This document shows positions 43,022 to 52,148 of a stretch of DNA of 64,000 bases, in pieces. The notes under the pieces are model-generated. The model was not told where the DNA came from. It did no database searches and was given only the letters and a program-made list of their open reading frames with translations. Position 1 is the first letter of the stretch. Each line of letters begins with the position of its first letter. Source of the DNA: Methylophaga muralis (GTDB taxonomy: Bacteria > Pseudomonadota > Gammaproteobacteria > Nitrosococcales > Methylophagaceae); the NCBI RefSeq assembly GCF_001720165.1, contig NZ_MCRI01000002.1:112030-176029 (forward strand), in the 5' to 3' direction. The position numbers and the translations under genes were made by a program.

Positions 43022-44182
43022 ATGTTCAACTTCACCACCTTACCGCCACTTAGCCTGTATATCCATGTGCCCTGGTGTGTGCGTAAATGTCCATATTGCG
43101 ACTTTAATTCACATCAGGCCGGTAATGAGATCCCTGAAAAAACCTATATCGATGCATTGATCCGCGATCTCGAACAGGATTTGCCTCTGGTCTGGGGACG
43201 AACGATTCAAACCATCTTTATCGGTGGTGGTACTCCCAGCCTATTCAGTGCAGAAGGTTATGATCGTTTATTTTCAGCTCTGCGAGCATTATTGCCAATC
43301 CGCGCTGATGCAGAGATTACCCTAGAAGCCAATCCCGGCACCTTTGAAGCAGCTAAGTTCACCGACTATCGTGCAGTGGGCATTAATCGTTTATCAATTG
43401 GCGTTCAAAGTTTTAATGGTGATTCATTAACTGTTTTGGGTCGCATCCATGATGGCAAACAAGCGATTCGTGCTGCAGAGATCGCCCACCATGCTGGTTT
43501 TGATAATTTCAATCTGGATCTGATGTTTGGTTTACCCAATCAAACAGCAGCGCTCGCCCAAAAAGATGTAGAAACAGCGATTGCTCTCGAGCCAACACAT
43601 ATTTCCTATTATCAGCTGACCATTGAACCCAATACCTTTTTTCATCAATCGCCACCACAATTACCCGATGATGAGCCGATTTATGACTGGCAAATTGCTA
43701 ATCAACAACGCCTTGCAGAGGCCGGTTACCTGCAATATGAAGTCTCAGCGTATGCCAAAAAAGGCTGCCAGAGTCGTCACAACCTCAACTACTGGCAGTT
43801 TGGTGATTATCTGGGCATAGGCGCCGGTGCGCATGGAAAATTAACCAGCGCCGCCACACAGTCGATCGAGCGACTGGTAAAACAAAAACAACCCCAAGCC
43901 TATCTGGATAAGGTCAACAGTTCACAACGTATTCTGAAGCAAGAACAAGTCGGCATTAATGAAATTGGTTTTGAGTTTATGCTTAACGCGCTGCGCCTGA
44001 CCGATGGATTTGCCACACCTTTATTTATGCAACATTGCGGTGTGCCATTGGCGACGATAAAAAGCCAACTTGCAGAAGCTGAAGAACGTGGATTGATTGA
44101 TTATTCGGTCGAGTGGATTCGCCCAACTGAGTTAGGTCAACGTTATTTAAACAGTTTGATTGAACTATTTTTGCCGCAATAA
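43022..44182 (+). CDS. hemW: Radical SAM heme chaperone HemW
   Basis: HemW is a radical SAM protein related to coproporphyrinogen oxidase HemN that carries heme. The 386-residue protein has YIHVPWCVRKCPYCDFNSH with the [4Fe-4S] cysteines (C-x3-C-x2-C), FIGGGTPSLFS, the NRLSIGVQSF region and a C-terminal winged domain. The HemN extra motif for oxidase activity is absent in the N-terminus. ATG 43022 begins the usual start; an upstream frame at 42989 adds 11 unconserved residues. It follows rdgB, as in many gammaproteobacteria. Confidence 0.93.
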   Translation: MFNFTTLPPLSLYIHVPWCVRKCPYCDFNSHQAGNEIPEKTYIDALIRDLEQDLPLVWGRTIQTIFIGGGTPSLFSAEGYDRLFSALRALLPIRADAEITLEANPGTFEAAKFTDYRAVGINRLSIGVQSFNGDSLTVLGRIHDGKQAIRAAEIAHHAGFDNFNLDLMFGLPNQTAALAQKDVETAIALEPTHISYYQLTIEPNTFFHQSPPQLPDDEPIYDWQIANQQRLAEAGYLQYEVSAYAKKGCQSRHNLNYWQFGDYLGIGAGAHGKLTSAATQSIERLVKQKQPQAYLDKVNSSQRILKQEQVGINEIGFEFMLNALRLTDGFATPLFMQHCGVPLATIKSQLAEAEERGLIDYSVEWIRPTELGQRYLNSLIELFLPQ

Positions 44183-44216
44183 TATGCTGGCGCAGGTCAT
44201 AAAGGGAGTCACCATC

Positions 44217-44519
44217 ATGTTGAAATGCCATCTTATGGCTGCCGGAGCAATGCTGTTAATGGCACTGCCAACCCAAGCCGATGTCTTATCTATCGCAGAA
44301 CCGACTTATAATACGCCGAACTCTGAGACAGGTGTTTTGCGTCCGACACGTGGCATGACAATGCAGCAGGTTGAACAGAAGTTTGGCAAGGCGCAGAAGC
44401 AATACGCGGCCAAAGGCACTCCAGCCATTACTCGCTGGCAATATTCACAATTTGATGTGTATTTTGAGAACCAGCTAGTGATTCACTCGGTGGTTCAGCG
44501 CGAACCGGCCCCACAGTAA
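44217..44519 (+). CDS. Small exported conserved hypothetical protein
   Basis: The 100-residue protein has a signal peptide (LMAAGAMLLMALPTQA-DVL). The mature domain of about 78 residues contains GMTMQQVEQKFGKAQKQY and ITRWQYSQFDVYFENQLVIHSVV. The pattern GMtmqqVeqkFG...W.Y..f.vyFe resembles the small BamE/OmlA-like fold, but I cannot assign it to that family with confidence. GGGAG lies eight bases before ATG 44217; an upstream frame from 44160 overlaps hemW and is not preferred. It may share the hemW transcript. Confidence 0.7.
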   Translation: MLKCHLMAAGAMLLMALPTQADVLSIAEPTYNTPNSETGVLRPTRGMTMQQVEQKFGKAQKQYAAKGTPAITRWQYSQFDVYFENQLVIHSVVQREPAPQ

Positions 44520-44526
44520 AACAAGT

Positions 44527-45027
44527 TTAAGATTCGCCCAGAAAACGCCGTCTGGCCCATGCTGGTAATGTACCGACTCTGGCATGATGCAGTGAATCCA
44601 TCTCTATAACGATTAATACCAACACGCTAATCAGTGTCGGCAGAAAGCTCAGCCCGCCAACAAAAGCAAATGCGGCTTCTTTCATTAGCCCGAGATAGGT
44701 ATAACTTAACCAACCCAACACTGCGACACTGACGACGGCTGTAAGCACCATGGCGAAGATAAAACTCCAGCGCCGTGCAATTTGCCAATGGATATAAACA
44801 AACTCACTGTCTTCACGCTTGATTCGGCTGGAACGAATAAACGTGTAACCCAAAAATGAAAATGATAACAACGGCACCAGCACGATAAACTCAAAATAAC
44901 TCTTACCTGTTGCGGCTATCGCCGTGAACAGGAGGATATGGTTCGCAATCAGGTTGGTTAAAAAGATATCGTGCGGCATTCTAGCCGCCGCTCTTTCCTG
45001 ATCTTCTGGTGCCGTCATTTCAGTCAT
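44527..45027 (-). CDS. Small inner-membrane protein of unknown function at end of thr cluster
   Basis: The 166-residue protein has four hydrophobic segments (about residues 18-35, 40-55, 82-102 and 110-130) and cytoplasmic ends. No family is recognised. ATG 45027 lies three bases past the thrC stop, so the gene is likely translated with thrC. The longer frame from 45081 overlaps thrC and is not preferred. Confidence 0.65.
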   Translation of the reverse strand: MTEMTAPEDQERAAARMPHDIFLTNLIANHILLFTAIAATGKSYFEFIVLVPLLSFSFLGYTFIRSSRIKREDSEFVYIHWQIARRWSFIFAMVLTAVVSVAVLGWLSYTYLGLMKEAAFAFVGGLSFLPTLISVLVLIVIEMDSLHHARVGTLPAWARRRFLGES

Positions 45028-45028
45028 A

Positions 45029-46174
45029 TTATCTGGCCAAGTTGTTGATGATCGCCTCGCGTACTGAGTCCAATGTAGCACTAACTGTAATTACAGGTGA
45101 GGTGCTTTGCTTAATCGCAATATCCGGATCTTTAAGACCGTGTCCTGTCAGCGTGCAAACAACTGTGCTGCCTTCAGGGATTTTGCCGGTTTTAATATCA
45201 CGTAAAGCGCCGGCCAGTGAGGTTGCTGACGCAGGTTCACAGAAAATACCTTCTTTTTCAGCCAGTAATTTCTGTGCAGCCAGAATTTCATCATCCGAGC
45301 ATTCATCAAACCAGCCGTGAGATTCTTCTTTGACTTTCCAAGCCATATCCCAACTTTGCGGATGACCAATGCGAATCGCAGTAGCAACGGTTTCAGGGTC
45401 ATCTACCATGGCGCCACGCATAAACGGCGCACTGCCAGCAGCTTGATAACCCACCATTTTCGGCCGATTACCCACAATGGCTCCACCAGCATATTTGCAA
45501 TGACCATGACAGAAAGCACAAGCTTCTGTCACATGTTCACCACAGCCAGATGAATATTCACAATAACCAATCCAGTGTGCAGTGATATTACCGGCATTAC
45601 CGACTGGCAGGCAGTGATAATCCGGTGCACGGCCTAATTCTTCAACAATCTCAAAAGCGGCTGTTTTCTGACCTTGCAAGCGGTATGGATTAATCGAGTT
45701 TACGATGGTGACAGGCGCATGTTCAGCGACTTCTTTAACTAATTGCATGCCTTCATCAAAGTTACCTTTGATTTGGATAACGACAGCATTGTGCATCATC
45801 GCTTGTGCCAACTTACCCTGAGCGATTTTGCCATCCGGAATAATTACAAACGCAGTAATACCGGCACGTGCAGCATAAGCCGCAGCTGCAGCAGACGTAT
45901 TACCAGTTGAAGCACAAATAATCGCTTTACTACCGTCTTCAACGGCTTTGGTCACCGCCATGGTCATGCCACGATCTTTGAATGAGCCCGTCGGGTTCAA
46001 ACCTTCATATTTGACATAAATATCAACATCTTTGCCAATCAGTTTAGGGATGTTATTCAGCTTCAATAGTGGAGTGTTACCTTCACCAAGACTTATCAGA
46101 CGAGTGTCGTCATTGACCGGCAAACGGTCGCGATAGCGTTCAATCAGGCCAGTGTAACGTGGACGAAATGACAT
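45029..46174 (-). CDS. thrC: Threonine synthase with cysteine-rich insertion
   Basis: ThrC converts O-phosphohomoserine to threonine with PLP. The 381-residue protein has the PLP lysine in NPTGSFKDRGM, ASTGNTSAAAAAYAARAG and the phosphate loop PVGNAGNITAHW. Just after it lies an insertion of about 30 residues with five cysteines (C-x6-C-x7-C-x2-C-x3-C) before NRPKMVGYQAAGSAP. That insertion could bind a metal or an iron-sulfur cluster; I have seen similar insertions in some other bacteria but know of no function. It lies 35 bases after hom. Confidence 0.92.
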   Translation of the reverse strand: MSFRPRYTGLIERYRDRLPVNDDTRLISLGEGNTPLLKLNNIPKLIGKDVDIYVKYEGLNPTGSFKDRGMTMAVTKAVEDGSKAIICASTGNTSAAAAAYAARAGITAFVIIPDGKIAQGKLAQAMMHNAVVIQIKGNFDEGMQLVKEVAEHAPVTIVNSINPYRLQGQKTAAFEIVEELGRAPDYHCLPVGNAGNITAHWIGYCEYSSGCGEHVTEACAFCHGHCKYAGGAIVGNRPKMVGYQAAGSAPFMRGAMVDDPETVATAIRIGHPQSWDMAWKVKEESHGWFDECSDDEILAAQKLLAEKEGIFCEPASATSLAGALRDIKTGKIPEGSTVVCTLTGHGLKDPDIAIKQSTSPVITVSATLDSVREAIINNLAR

Positions 46175-46209
46175 AAAGTTTCCTCTTTAATTCTTTAACG
46201 GGCGCTAAA

Positions 46210-47520
46210 TCAGCCCAGCGTTTCCATGCGAATACGCATGATCGCATCTTTAACGGTGTCTAAAGCTTCGATTTGAGCGATAGCCTCATCCATGTTTTTT
46301 TCAACTACCGGTTGCGTCAGCATAATGATTGGCACTAGGCCCTCTTCTTCTTCCGGTTGTTTTTGCAGAATCGCTTCAATATTGATGTCCTGCTCGCTGA
46401 AAATCCGCGTGATGTCAGCTAACACACCCGGTTTATCTTCTGTACATATGCGCAAATAATAGGAGGTTATTACCTCAGACATTGGCAAAATTGGTGTGTC
46501 TTTTAATGAATCCGGTTGGAAAGCCAAATGGGGTACGCGATTTTCCGGATCTGTAGTTAACGCACGGACAATATCAACGATATCAGCCACTACGGCAGAA
46601 GCAGTGGGTTCAGCACCCGCGCCTGCACCGTAATATAAGGTTGGCCCAACTGCATCGCCCTTCACTACTACCGCATTCATCACGCCATTAACGTTGGCAA
46701 TCAGCCGACGTTTTGGAATCAATGTCGGATGTACGCGCAGCTCAACACCTTGTGCTGTTTTCTTAGCAATGCCCAGATGTTTGATGTGATATCCCAGTTC
46801 TTCGGCGTACTGCACATCTTCCTGAGAAATTTTGCTGATGCCTTCGGTATAGGCTTTATAAAACTGTAACGGAATACCAAACGCGATCGACGCCATGATG
46901 GTCAGCTTGTGTGCCGCATCAATCCCTTCCACGTCAAACGTTGGATCCGCTTCGGCATAACCTAGTGCCTGAGCTTCAGCCAACACATCGGCAAAGTTAC
47001 GGCCTTTGTCGCGCATCTCAGTGAGGATAAAGTTGCCCGTACCGTTAATAATGCCTGCCAGCCATTCAATGCGATTGGCTGCCAAACCTTCACGGATAGC
47101 TTTAATGATAGGGATACCGCCAGCTACCGCCGCTTCAAAAGCAATGGTGACGCCTTTCTCCTGGGCTTTAGCAAACAACTCATTACCATGCATCGCAATC
47201 AGTGCTTTGTTGGCAGTGACAACGTGTTTGCCATTTTCAATGGCCTGCATGACCAAATCTCGGGCAATACCAGTACCGCCGATCAACTCAACGACGATTT
47301 GAATGTCAGGGTCATTGACCACCGAAAACGCATCATCCGTTAATTCAATGCCACTGAGATCACAGGTTTTGGGTGAATCCAGGTTTTTATCCGCTGCACG
47401 CGTAATTTCAATACCACGGCCAGCGCGACGGCTAATTTCTTTTGAATTTCGCTTTAAAACACTGACAGTACCACTACCAACAGTGCCTAAGCCAAGAATA
47501 CCAATTTTGACTGATTGCAC
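46210..47520 (-). CDS. hom: Homoserine dehydrogenase
   Basis: This enzyme reduces aspartate semialdehyde to homoserine. The 436-residue protein has the Rossmann start IGILGLGTVGSGTVSVL, the catalytic GTGNFILTEM, the LGYAEADPTFDVEGIDAAHK active-site motif and a C-terminal ACT domain (about 355-430) that gives threonine feedback in this class. It lies between alaC and thrC and 11 bases after alaC, so the cluster links alanine and threonine synthesis. Confidence 0.95.
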   Translation of the reverse strand: MQSVKIGILGLGTVGSGTVSVLKRNSKEISRRAGRGIEITRAADKNLDSPKTCDLSGIELTDDAFSVVNDPDIQIVVELIGGTGIARDLVMQAIENGKHVVTANKALIAMHGNELFAKAQEKGVTIAFEAAVAGGIPIIKAIREGLAANRIEWLAGIINGTGNFILTEMRDKGRNFADVLAEAQALGYAEADPTFDVEGIDAAHKLTIMASIAFGIPLQFYKAYTEGISKISQEDVQYAEELGYHIKHLGIAKKTAQGVELRVHPTLIPKRRLIANVNGVMNAVVVKGDAVGPTLYYGAGAGAEPTASAVVADIVDIVRALTTDPENRVPHLAFQPDSLKDTPILPMSEVITSYYLRICTEDKPGVLADITRIFSEQDINIEAILQKQPEEEEGLVPIIMLTQPVVEKNMDEAIAQIEALDTVKDAIMRIRMETLG

Positions 47521-47531
47521 TTTTTTGCCCC

Positions 47532-48708
47532 CTACCCTTTTTTCATCATGTCGCGGATACCACGGATTGCCTGCCGGGTACGGTGCTGATTTTCAATCAG
47601 TCCGAAACGAACATATTCATCGCCGTATTCACCAAAACCGATGCCAGGTGATACCGCGACTTTAGCGTCTTTGAGCAATTTTTTACTAAATTCTAACGAG
47701 CCCATTTCACGGAATTGTTCCGGAATTTTGGCCCAGACAAACATGGTCGCTTTTGGCTTCTCAACCGGCCAACCAATCGCATTCAAACCTTCACACAACA
47801 CGTCACGACGTTGTCTATAGGTTTCAACGATTTCCGCGACACATTCCTGCGGACCTTCCAATGCGGTAATTGCGGCTACCTGAATCGGCGTGAACATGCC
47901 GTAATCCAGATAGGACTTCATCCGAGCCAAAGCCGCAACCAATGTCGGGTTACCAGACATAAAGCCTACCCGCCAACCCGGCATATTGTAGGTTTTAGAT
48001 AAGGTATAAAACTCGACAGCTACATCAATTGCGCCGGGGATCTGCAAAATTGACGGTGCTTTATAACCATCAAAGGTGATTTCACCATATGCCAGATCAT
48101 GAACCACCCAAATCTGGTGTTCCTTGGCGAAATCCACCACGCGCTGAAAGAAATCCAGCTCTACACATTGAGTAGTCGGATTGCCGGGAAAATTCAGCAC
48201 CAGCATTTTGGGTTTCGGCCAAGAGTCTTTTACTGACTTTTCCAGTTCAGCAAAAAAATCAACATCAGGCGTCAATGGCACATGTCGTATATCCGCACCA
48301 GCAATAACAAAGCCATACGGATGGATCGGATAAGCCGGATTTGGTACCAATACTGCGTCACCAGGACCAACAGTTGCCATGTAGATGCGCCAAACCTTCT
48401 TTAGAACCAATGGTCACGATGGTTTCAGAATCGGGATCCAGAGTCACATCGTATTTACGCTGATACCAGTCGCAGATTGCCTTACGCAGACGTGGAATAC
48501 CTCGAGAAACAGAGTATCGATGAGTATCGGGACGCTGGGCCGCTTCGACTAATTTTTCCACAATGTGCGCGGGTGCCGGTTTATCCGGATTTCCCATGCC
48601 AAAGTCGATAATATCTTCGCCGCGCGCACGCGCTTTTGCCTTCAAATCATTTACAATGTTGAAAACGTATGGCGGAAGACGTTTGATTCTAGGAAATTCG
48701 TCGTTCAA
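47532..48708 (-). pseudogene. alaC: Alanine-synthesising aminotransferase (AlaC type), frameshifted
   Basis: AlaC moves an amino group between glutamate and pyruvate. The first frame (from ATG 48708) covers 108 family residues up to [11 protein letters not shown]. The rest, from [19 protein letters not shown] through the PLP lysine region [13 protein letters not shown] to [17 protein letters not shown], is in another frame and ends at 47532. The break is near 48381-48386. Two missing bases restore the family length; one extra base is the other possibility. No homopolymer is present there. The total would be about 392 residues, normal for AlaC. It is first in the alaC-hom-thrC cluster. Confidence 0.85.
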
Positions 48709-48802
48709 CTGAGCACCTGCTATTAGCTAAAACGGTTGGCAAACCAAGCAAAATAACTGAAAATCATTCACACTTCAAATTGATTTATTACAGTGGATTA
48801 AT

Positions 48803-49645
48803 ATGAGTCAACAAGACCAATTGTACACGACGATCATTAATGATCTCCAAAAGGGAAAACTGGTACTGCCTACATTGCCCGAGGTTGCTCTCAAGGTACG
48901 TGAGGTTGCCAACAATCCGGATGTCTCTGCAGCGCAACTTGCTGAGGTCATCACCACCGACGCAGCGTTATCAGCTCGACTTATAAAAGTCGCCAACAGC
49001 CCGCTGTATCGAGGTCGCGTTGAAGTTGAATCGGTGCAGACAGCAGTGTCTCGACTCGGCATTCCCATGGTTCGCAATCTGGTCACCAGTTTGGTGATGG
49101 AACAAATGTTCCGTCCAACCAATAAAAAACTGGAAAAACGCATGCGCGATTTGTGGCAACACAGTATCGAAGTTGCTGCAGCCAGTCAGGTCATCGCCTC
49201 AAAACACTCTCATATTGCCAATGATGAAGCGATGCTGGCAGGATTGATACATGAAATTGGTGCGCTGCCAATTCTGATGAAAGCTGCAGATATGCCGGAT
49301 TTAATAGAAGATCCTCGCCGTCTGGATACTTTGATTGAAAATCTGTATTCAAAAATTGGGGAAGCCATTCTTAAAAGCTGGGATTTTCCAGAGAATCTCA
49401 TCACGGTTGCCGCAGAGCATGCTAACTTGAATCGTAACAGCCAGAACGGTCCGGATTTGACCGACGTGGTCCAAGTCGCCAGTCTGCAAAGCTATTTCAA
49501 TACCAATAAGGCATTGGATCCCAACACTCGCGACAAGGTTCTAGCCTTCCGCAAGCTGGGTATTGATACCGGCATCAGTGTAGTAGAGCTGGATGAAAAT
49601 AGTGAAGAATATGCTGCAGCTTTAGCTTTATTTCAAAATTTCTGA
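48803..49645 (+). CDS. HDOD domain protein
   Basis: The 280-residue protein is a single HDOD domain (about residues 15-215): LVLPTLPEVALKVREVANNP, TTDAALSARLIKVANSPLY, a helix with ASQVIA and GLIHEIGALPILM. Its HD-like motif lacks several metal ligands of true HD phosphohydrolases, as is usual. HDOD proteins mostly act in signalling. It has no other domain and lies divergent from alaC. A strong terminator follows. Confidence 0.88.
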   Translation: MSQQDQLYTTIINDLQKGKLVLPTLPEVALKVREVANNPDVSAAQLAEVITTDAALSARLIKVANSPLYRGRVEVESVQTAVSRLGIPMVRNLVTSLVMEQMFRPTNKKLEKRMRDLWQHSIEVAAASQVIASKHSHIANDEAMLAGLIHEIGALPILMKAADMPDLIEDPRRLDTLIENLYSKIGEAILKSWDFPENLITVAAEHANLNRNSQNGPDLTDVVQVASLQSYFNTNKALDPNTRDKVLAFRKLGIDTGISVVELDENSEEYAAALALFQNF

Positions 49646-49657
49646 GTCTGTTTACCT

Positions 49658-49692
49658 AAAAAAGCCCGTTGTTCAATACAACGGGCTTTTTT
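49658..49692. terminator. Bidirectional terminator between HDOD gene and topoisomerase IB
   Basis: A 15-bp perfect stem, AAAAAAGCCCGTTGT (49658-49672) with ACAACGGGCTTTTTT (49678-49692) and a five-base loop. It serves the plus-strand HDOD gene and, read in reverse, the minus-strand topoisomerase gene, whose stop codon touches it. Confidence 0.9.
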
Positions 49693-50686
49693 ATTTACTC
49701 TCATCGCTCATTAAAACAGTTAACAGTTTCATTGTCGCTTTCTCATCCAGACTAAGATATTTGCCGCGATAACGTTTAAATTGTCGGCGAAAGTAATCCA
49801 AAGTCTTGCCGCTTTCATACTGCAAAATCACTTGTGGATGAATGTAATTACTGCGACATACAGCGGGAGTGTTGCCAAGCCGTTCAGCCACATTTTTCAC
49901 TGCTTCGACGATATTACTTTTACTGATTTTTTCAGTGGAAGCCGGACCAAGTTTATCCAATGCCACCGCCATCAAAACAGTTCCAGCCCAAGTGCGAAAA
50001 TCCTTGGCACTAAAGTCCTCACCCATGACGTCTGAAATGTACTGATTCAAATCTTGTGCCGTGATTTTTTTCCGGCTTTTATCCGGCAAGGTGATATCAA
50101 ATAATTCATAACCGGACATATTTTCCAATGCTATCAGCACCTCGCGTACCTGCTCATCGGTGACAGTACGAAATTGCTGTTGATGGCTTTTACCTTCGTA
50201 TTCAAACTCCACACGATCATCTTTGATAGTCATGTGTTTTGCGCGCAAGGTGGTCAAACCATAAGTATGGTTTTGCCGGGTATAACTGGCACTGCCGGGT
50301 CGAAAAAAAGCATCATCCAGCATCCGTGTCATACAGGCGAGCACAGTGGTTTGATCAATGGGTCTTCGTTGGATATGTTGTCCTGTTACCCGCCGCATAG
50401 TTTCCAGTTGCTCGGCAAATCGCAAAATTCGTTTGAACTTCTGTTCGCTGGCCGTTTCGACCCAGTGGGGATTATAGATATATTGTTTTCGGCCCTGATT
50501 ATCCCGTCCGGTCACCAAAACTTTGGCATCCCGATCCTGCTGAATTTCAACCCCTTCCCATGCAGGTGGAATAGCGAGGCTTTTTATCCAGCGTTTTAAT
50601 GCCGCGTTTTTAACCGTCTTACCATTGCCATAACGATAACTGAACGATTTACCGTGTGGTTTGCGATGAATAATCGGATTGCTCAT
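49691..50686 (-). CDS. Type IB DNA topoisomerase (bacterial/poxvirus type)
   Basis: The 331-residue protein has a short N-terminal domain (IPPAWEGVEIQQDRDAKVL) and a catalytic domain with YGLTTLRAKHM, the SAKDFRTWAGTVL catalytic Arg/Lys region and CRSNYIHPQVI with the probable nucleophilic tyrosine. Type IB topoisomerases relax positive and negative supercoils through a 3'-phosphotyrosyl link. Bacterial members are chromosomal and patchily distributed, often by transfer. I see no transfer signs here. Confidence 0.9.
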   Translation of the reverse strand: MSNPIIHRKPHGKSFSYRYGNGKTVKNAALKRWIKSLAIPPAWEGVEIQQDRDAKVLVTGRDNQGRKQYIYNPHWVETASEQKFKRILRFAEQLETMRRVTGQHIQRRPIDQTTVLACMTRMLDDAFFRPGSASYTRQNHTYGLTTLRAKHMTIKDDRVEFEYEGKSHQQQFRTVTDEQVREVLIALENMSGYELFDITLPDKSRKKITAQDLNQYISDVMGEDFSAKDFRTWAGTVLMAVALDKLGPASTEKISKSNIVEAVKNVAERLGNTPAVCRSNYIHPQVILQYESGKTLDYFRRQFKRYRGKYLSLDEKATMKLLTVLMSDESK

Positions 50687-50788
50687 GATGCTATTTAGTC
50701 CGGAATGGTGAATCCAACACTATCTTGTCATGAGATTATGGCGTTTGACTTTAATGCAGATTATGTCTGCTGGCGAAGTCGCGAGGGA

Positions 50789-51625
50789 TTATTCTGCTAC
50801 CAGTATTTCTGCTTTATAAAAAGCACCGCTATCGACTGCCAACGTGCCGACCAATTTTGGTAATAGCTGGTTCATTGTCTCCATTAGCTGCCAAGGCGGG
50901 TTAATCACAATCATGCCCGAGGCTGTCATGCCGCGCTCGTCAGAATCCGCAGTGACGGCCAACTCAAAGCGTTGAATATTTTTGATGCCACTTTTAATAA
51001 ATTGTTTTTCCAGGCGAGTGATTCGACTGCGTTCAACCACTGGATACCAGATGGCATAGGTGCCGGTGGGAAATTTTGCACAGGCTTTTTCAACGGTCTG
51101 AAACACTAAATCGTAATCAGATTTGATTTCATAAGACGGATCAATCAATACCAGACTACGGCGTGATACTGGTGGTAATAAAGACAATAAGCCTTTTAAA
51201 CCATCCTCACGCATCACTCTGGCCCGTTTCACTTTTTGGGTGTTTTGCAATAACAAACTGGCATCTTCAGGATGTAATTCATATAACCAGGCTCGGTCTT
51301 GGCGACGCATACAATGCAAAGCAATAAACGGGGAACCGGGGTAATACTCCAGCGAGTTATTGTTATTGACCGCATCAATCACGGCAAAATAGGCAGCCAG
51401 TTCCGGCCAGTCAGATGCCTTTAATTTAGCAATACCATTTTGGTATTCCTGAAGTTTTTCAGCATGAGCTGAAGCCAGATGATAAAGACCAGCCCCGGCA
51501 TGCGTGTCTATGTAGTCAAAGGCTTTTTCTTTTTTACCGAGGTGCTGCAAAATCTCAATCAATACAATATGTTTGAGCACATCGGCAAAATTGCCAGCAT
51601 GAAAGGAATGGCGGTAGCTTAGCAA
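50789..51625 (-). CDS. rlmJ: 23S rRNA (adenine2030-N6)-methyltransferase
   Basis: RlmJ methylates A2030 of 23S rRNA. The 278-residue protein has the family start MLSYRHSFHAGNFADVLKH, YIDTHAGAGLYHL (SAM binding), the active motif LIDPSYEIKSDY and the conserved VINPPWQLM. The second proline of the classic DPPY motif is replaced by serine. It looks complete and lies alone between minus-strand neighbours. Confidence 0.92.
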   Translation of the reverse strand: MLSYRHSFHAGNFADVLKHIVLIEILQHLGKKEKAFDYIDTHAGAGLYHLASAHAEKLQEYQNGIAKLKASDWPELAAYFAVIDAVNNNNSLEYYPGSPFIALHCMRRQDRAWLYELHPEDASLLLQNTQKVKRARVMREDGLKGLLSLLPPVSRRSLVLIDPSYEIKSDYDLVFQTVEKACAKFPTGTYAIWYPVVERSRITRLEKQFIKSGIKNIQRFELAVTADSDERGMTASGMIVINPPWQLMETMNQLLPKLVGTLAVDSGAFYKAEILVAE

Positions 51626-51716
51626 GGGATATCCTGATTATTTTTTAGGGACAGTGAATCGAAAAACAGCAAATTACGCTGAGCCAGCTGATTTGGCAAA
51701 AAAACTTCATTCCGCG

Positions 51717-52124
51717 TTAATTTAACGTACCTCGATCCGAGACATGATTGATGCCATCGTTCACTCGAACCTCACCCAACTCAAAAGGATTTACCCCTTC
51801 CAGGCAGGCGAGATTAAAGCCAAGTAGTTCAGGATTTGCTCTGGTTTGATGATGCGTATAAATCCCACATCTTGAGCAAAAATAGTGCTTTGCCGTCATG
51901 GTATTAAATTGATACCGCGAGAGCTTATCTGCACCTTTGGTGATTTGCAGAGTAGATAGCGGGACATACGCGGCAATGGCACCTTTTCTCCGGCACATAG
52001 AACAATCACAGCGCCGAGGGTCTTCAATACCGTTTGGCAAATGCACAACAAACTCAACCTCACCACAATGGCAACTGCCTTTATGATGAGGCTGAATTTG
52101 GGTGTTCCCTATTTTGGTGATCAT
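51717..52124 (-). CDS. GFA (glutathione-dependent formaldehyde-activating) family protein
   Basis: The 135-residue protein has the zinc-binding cysteines of the GFA fold: GSCHCGEVEF, CDCSMCRRKG and HYFCSRCGIYTHH, spaced as in the family. The founding member binds a glutathione-formaldehyde adduct, but many GFA proteins have other or unknown roles. A role in formaldehyde handling would fit a methylotroph, but no other formaldehyde gene is nearby, so this is not evidence for it. Confidence 0.85.
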   Translation of the reverse strand: MITKIGNTQIQPHHKGSCHCGEVEFVVHLPNGIEDPRRCDCSMCRRKGAIAAYVPLSTLQITKGADKLSRYQFNTMTAKHYFCSRCGIYTHHQTRANPELLGFNLACLEGVNPFELGEVRVNDGINHVSDRGTLN

Positions 52125-52148
52125 TACGTTTTGGCTACTTTTTAATGT

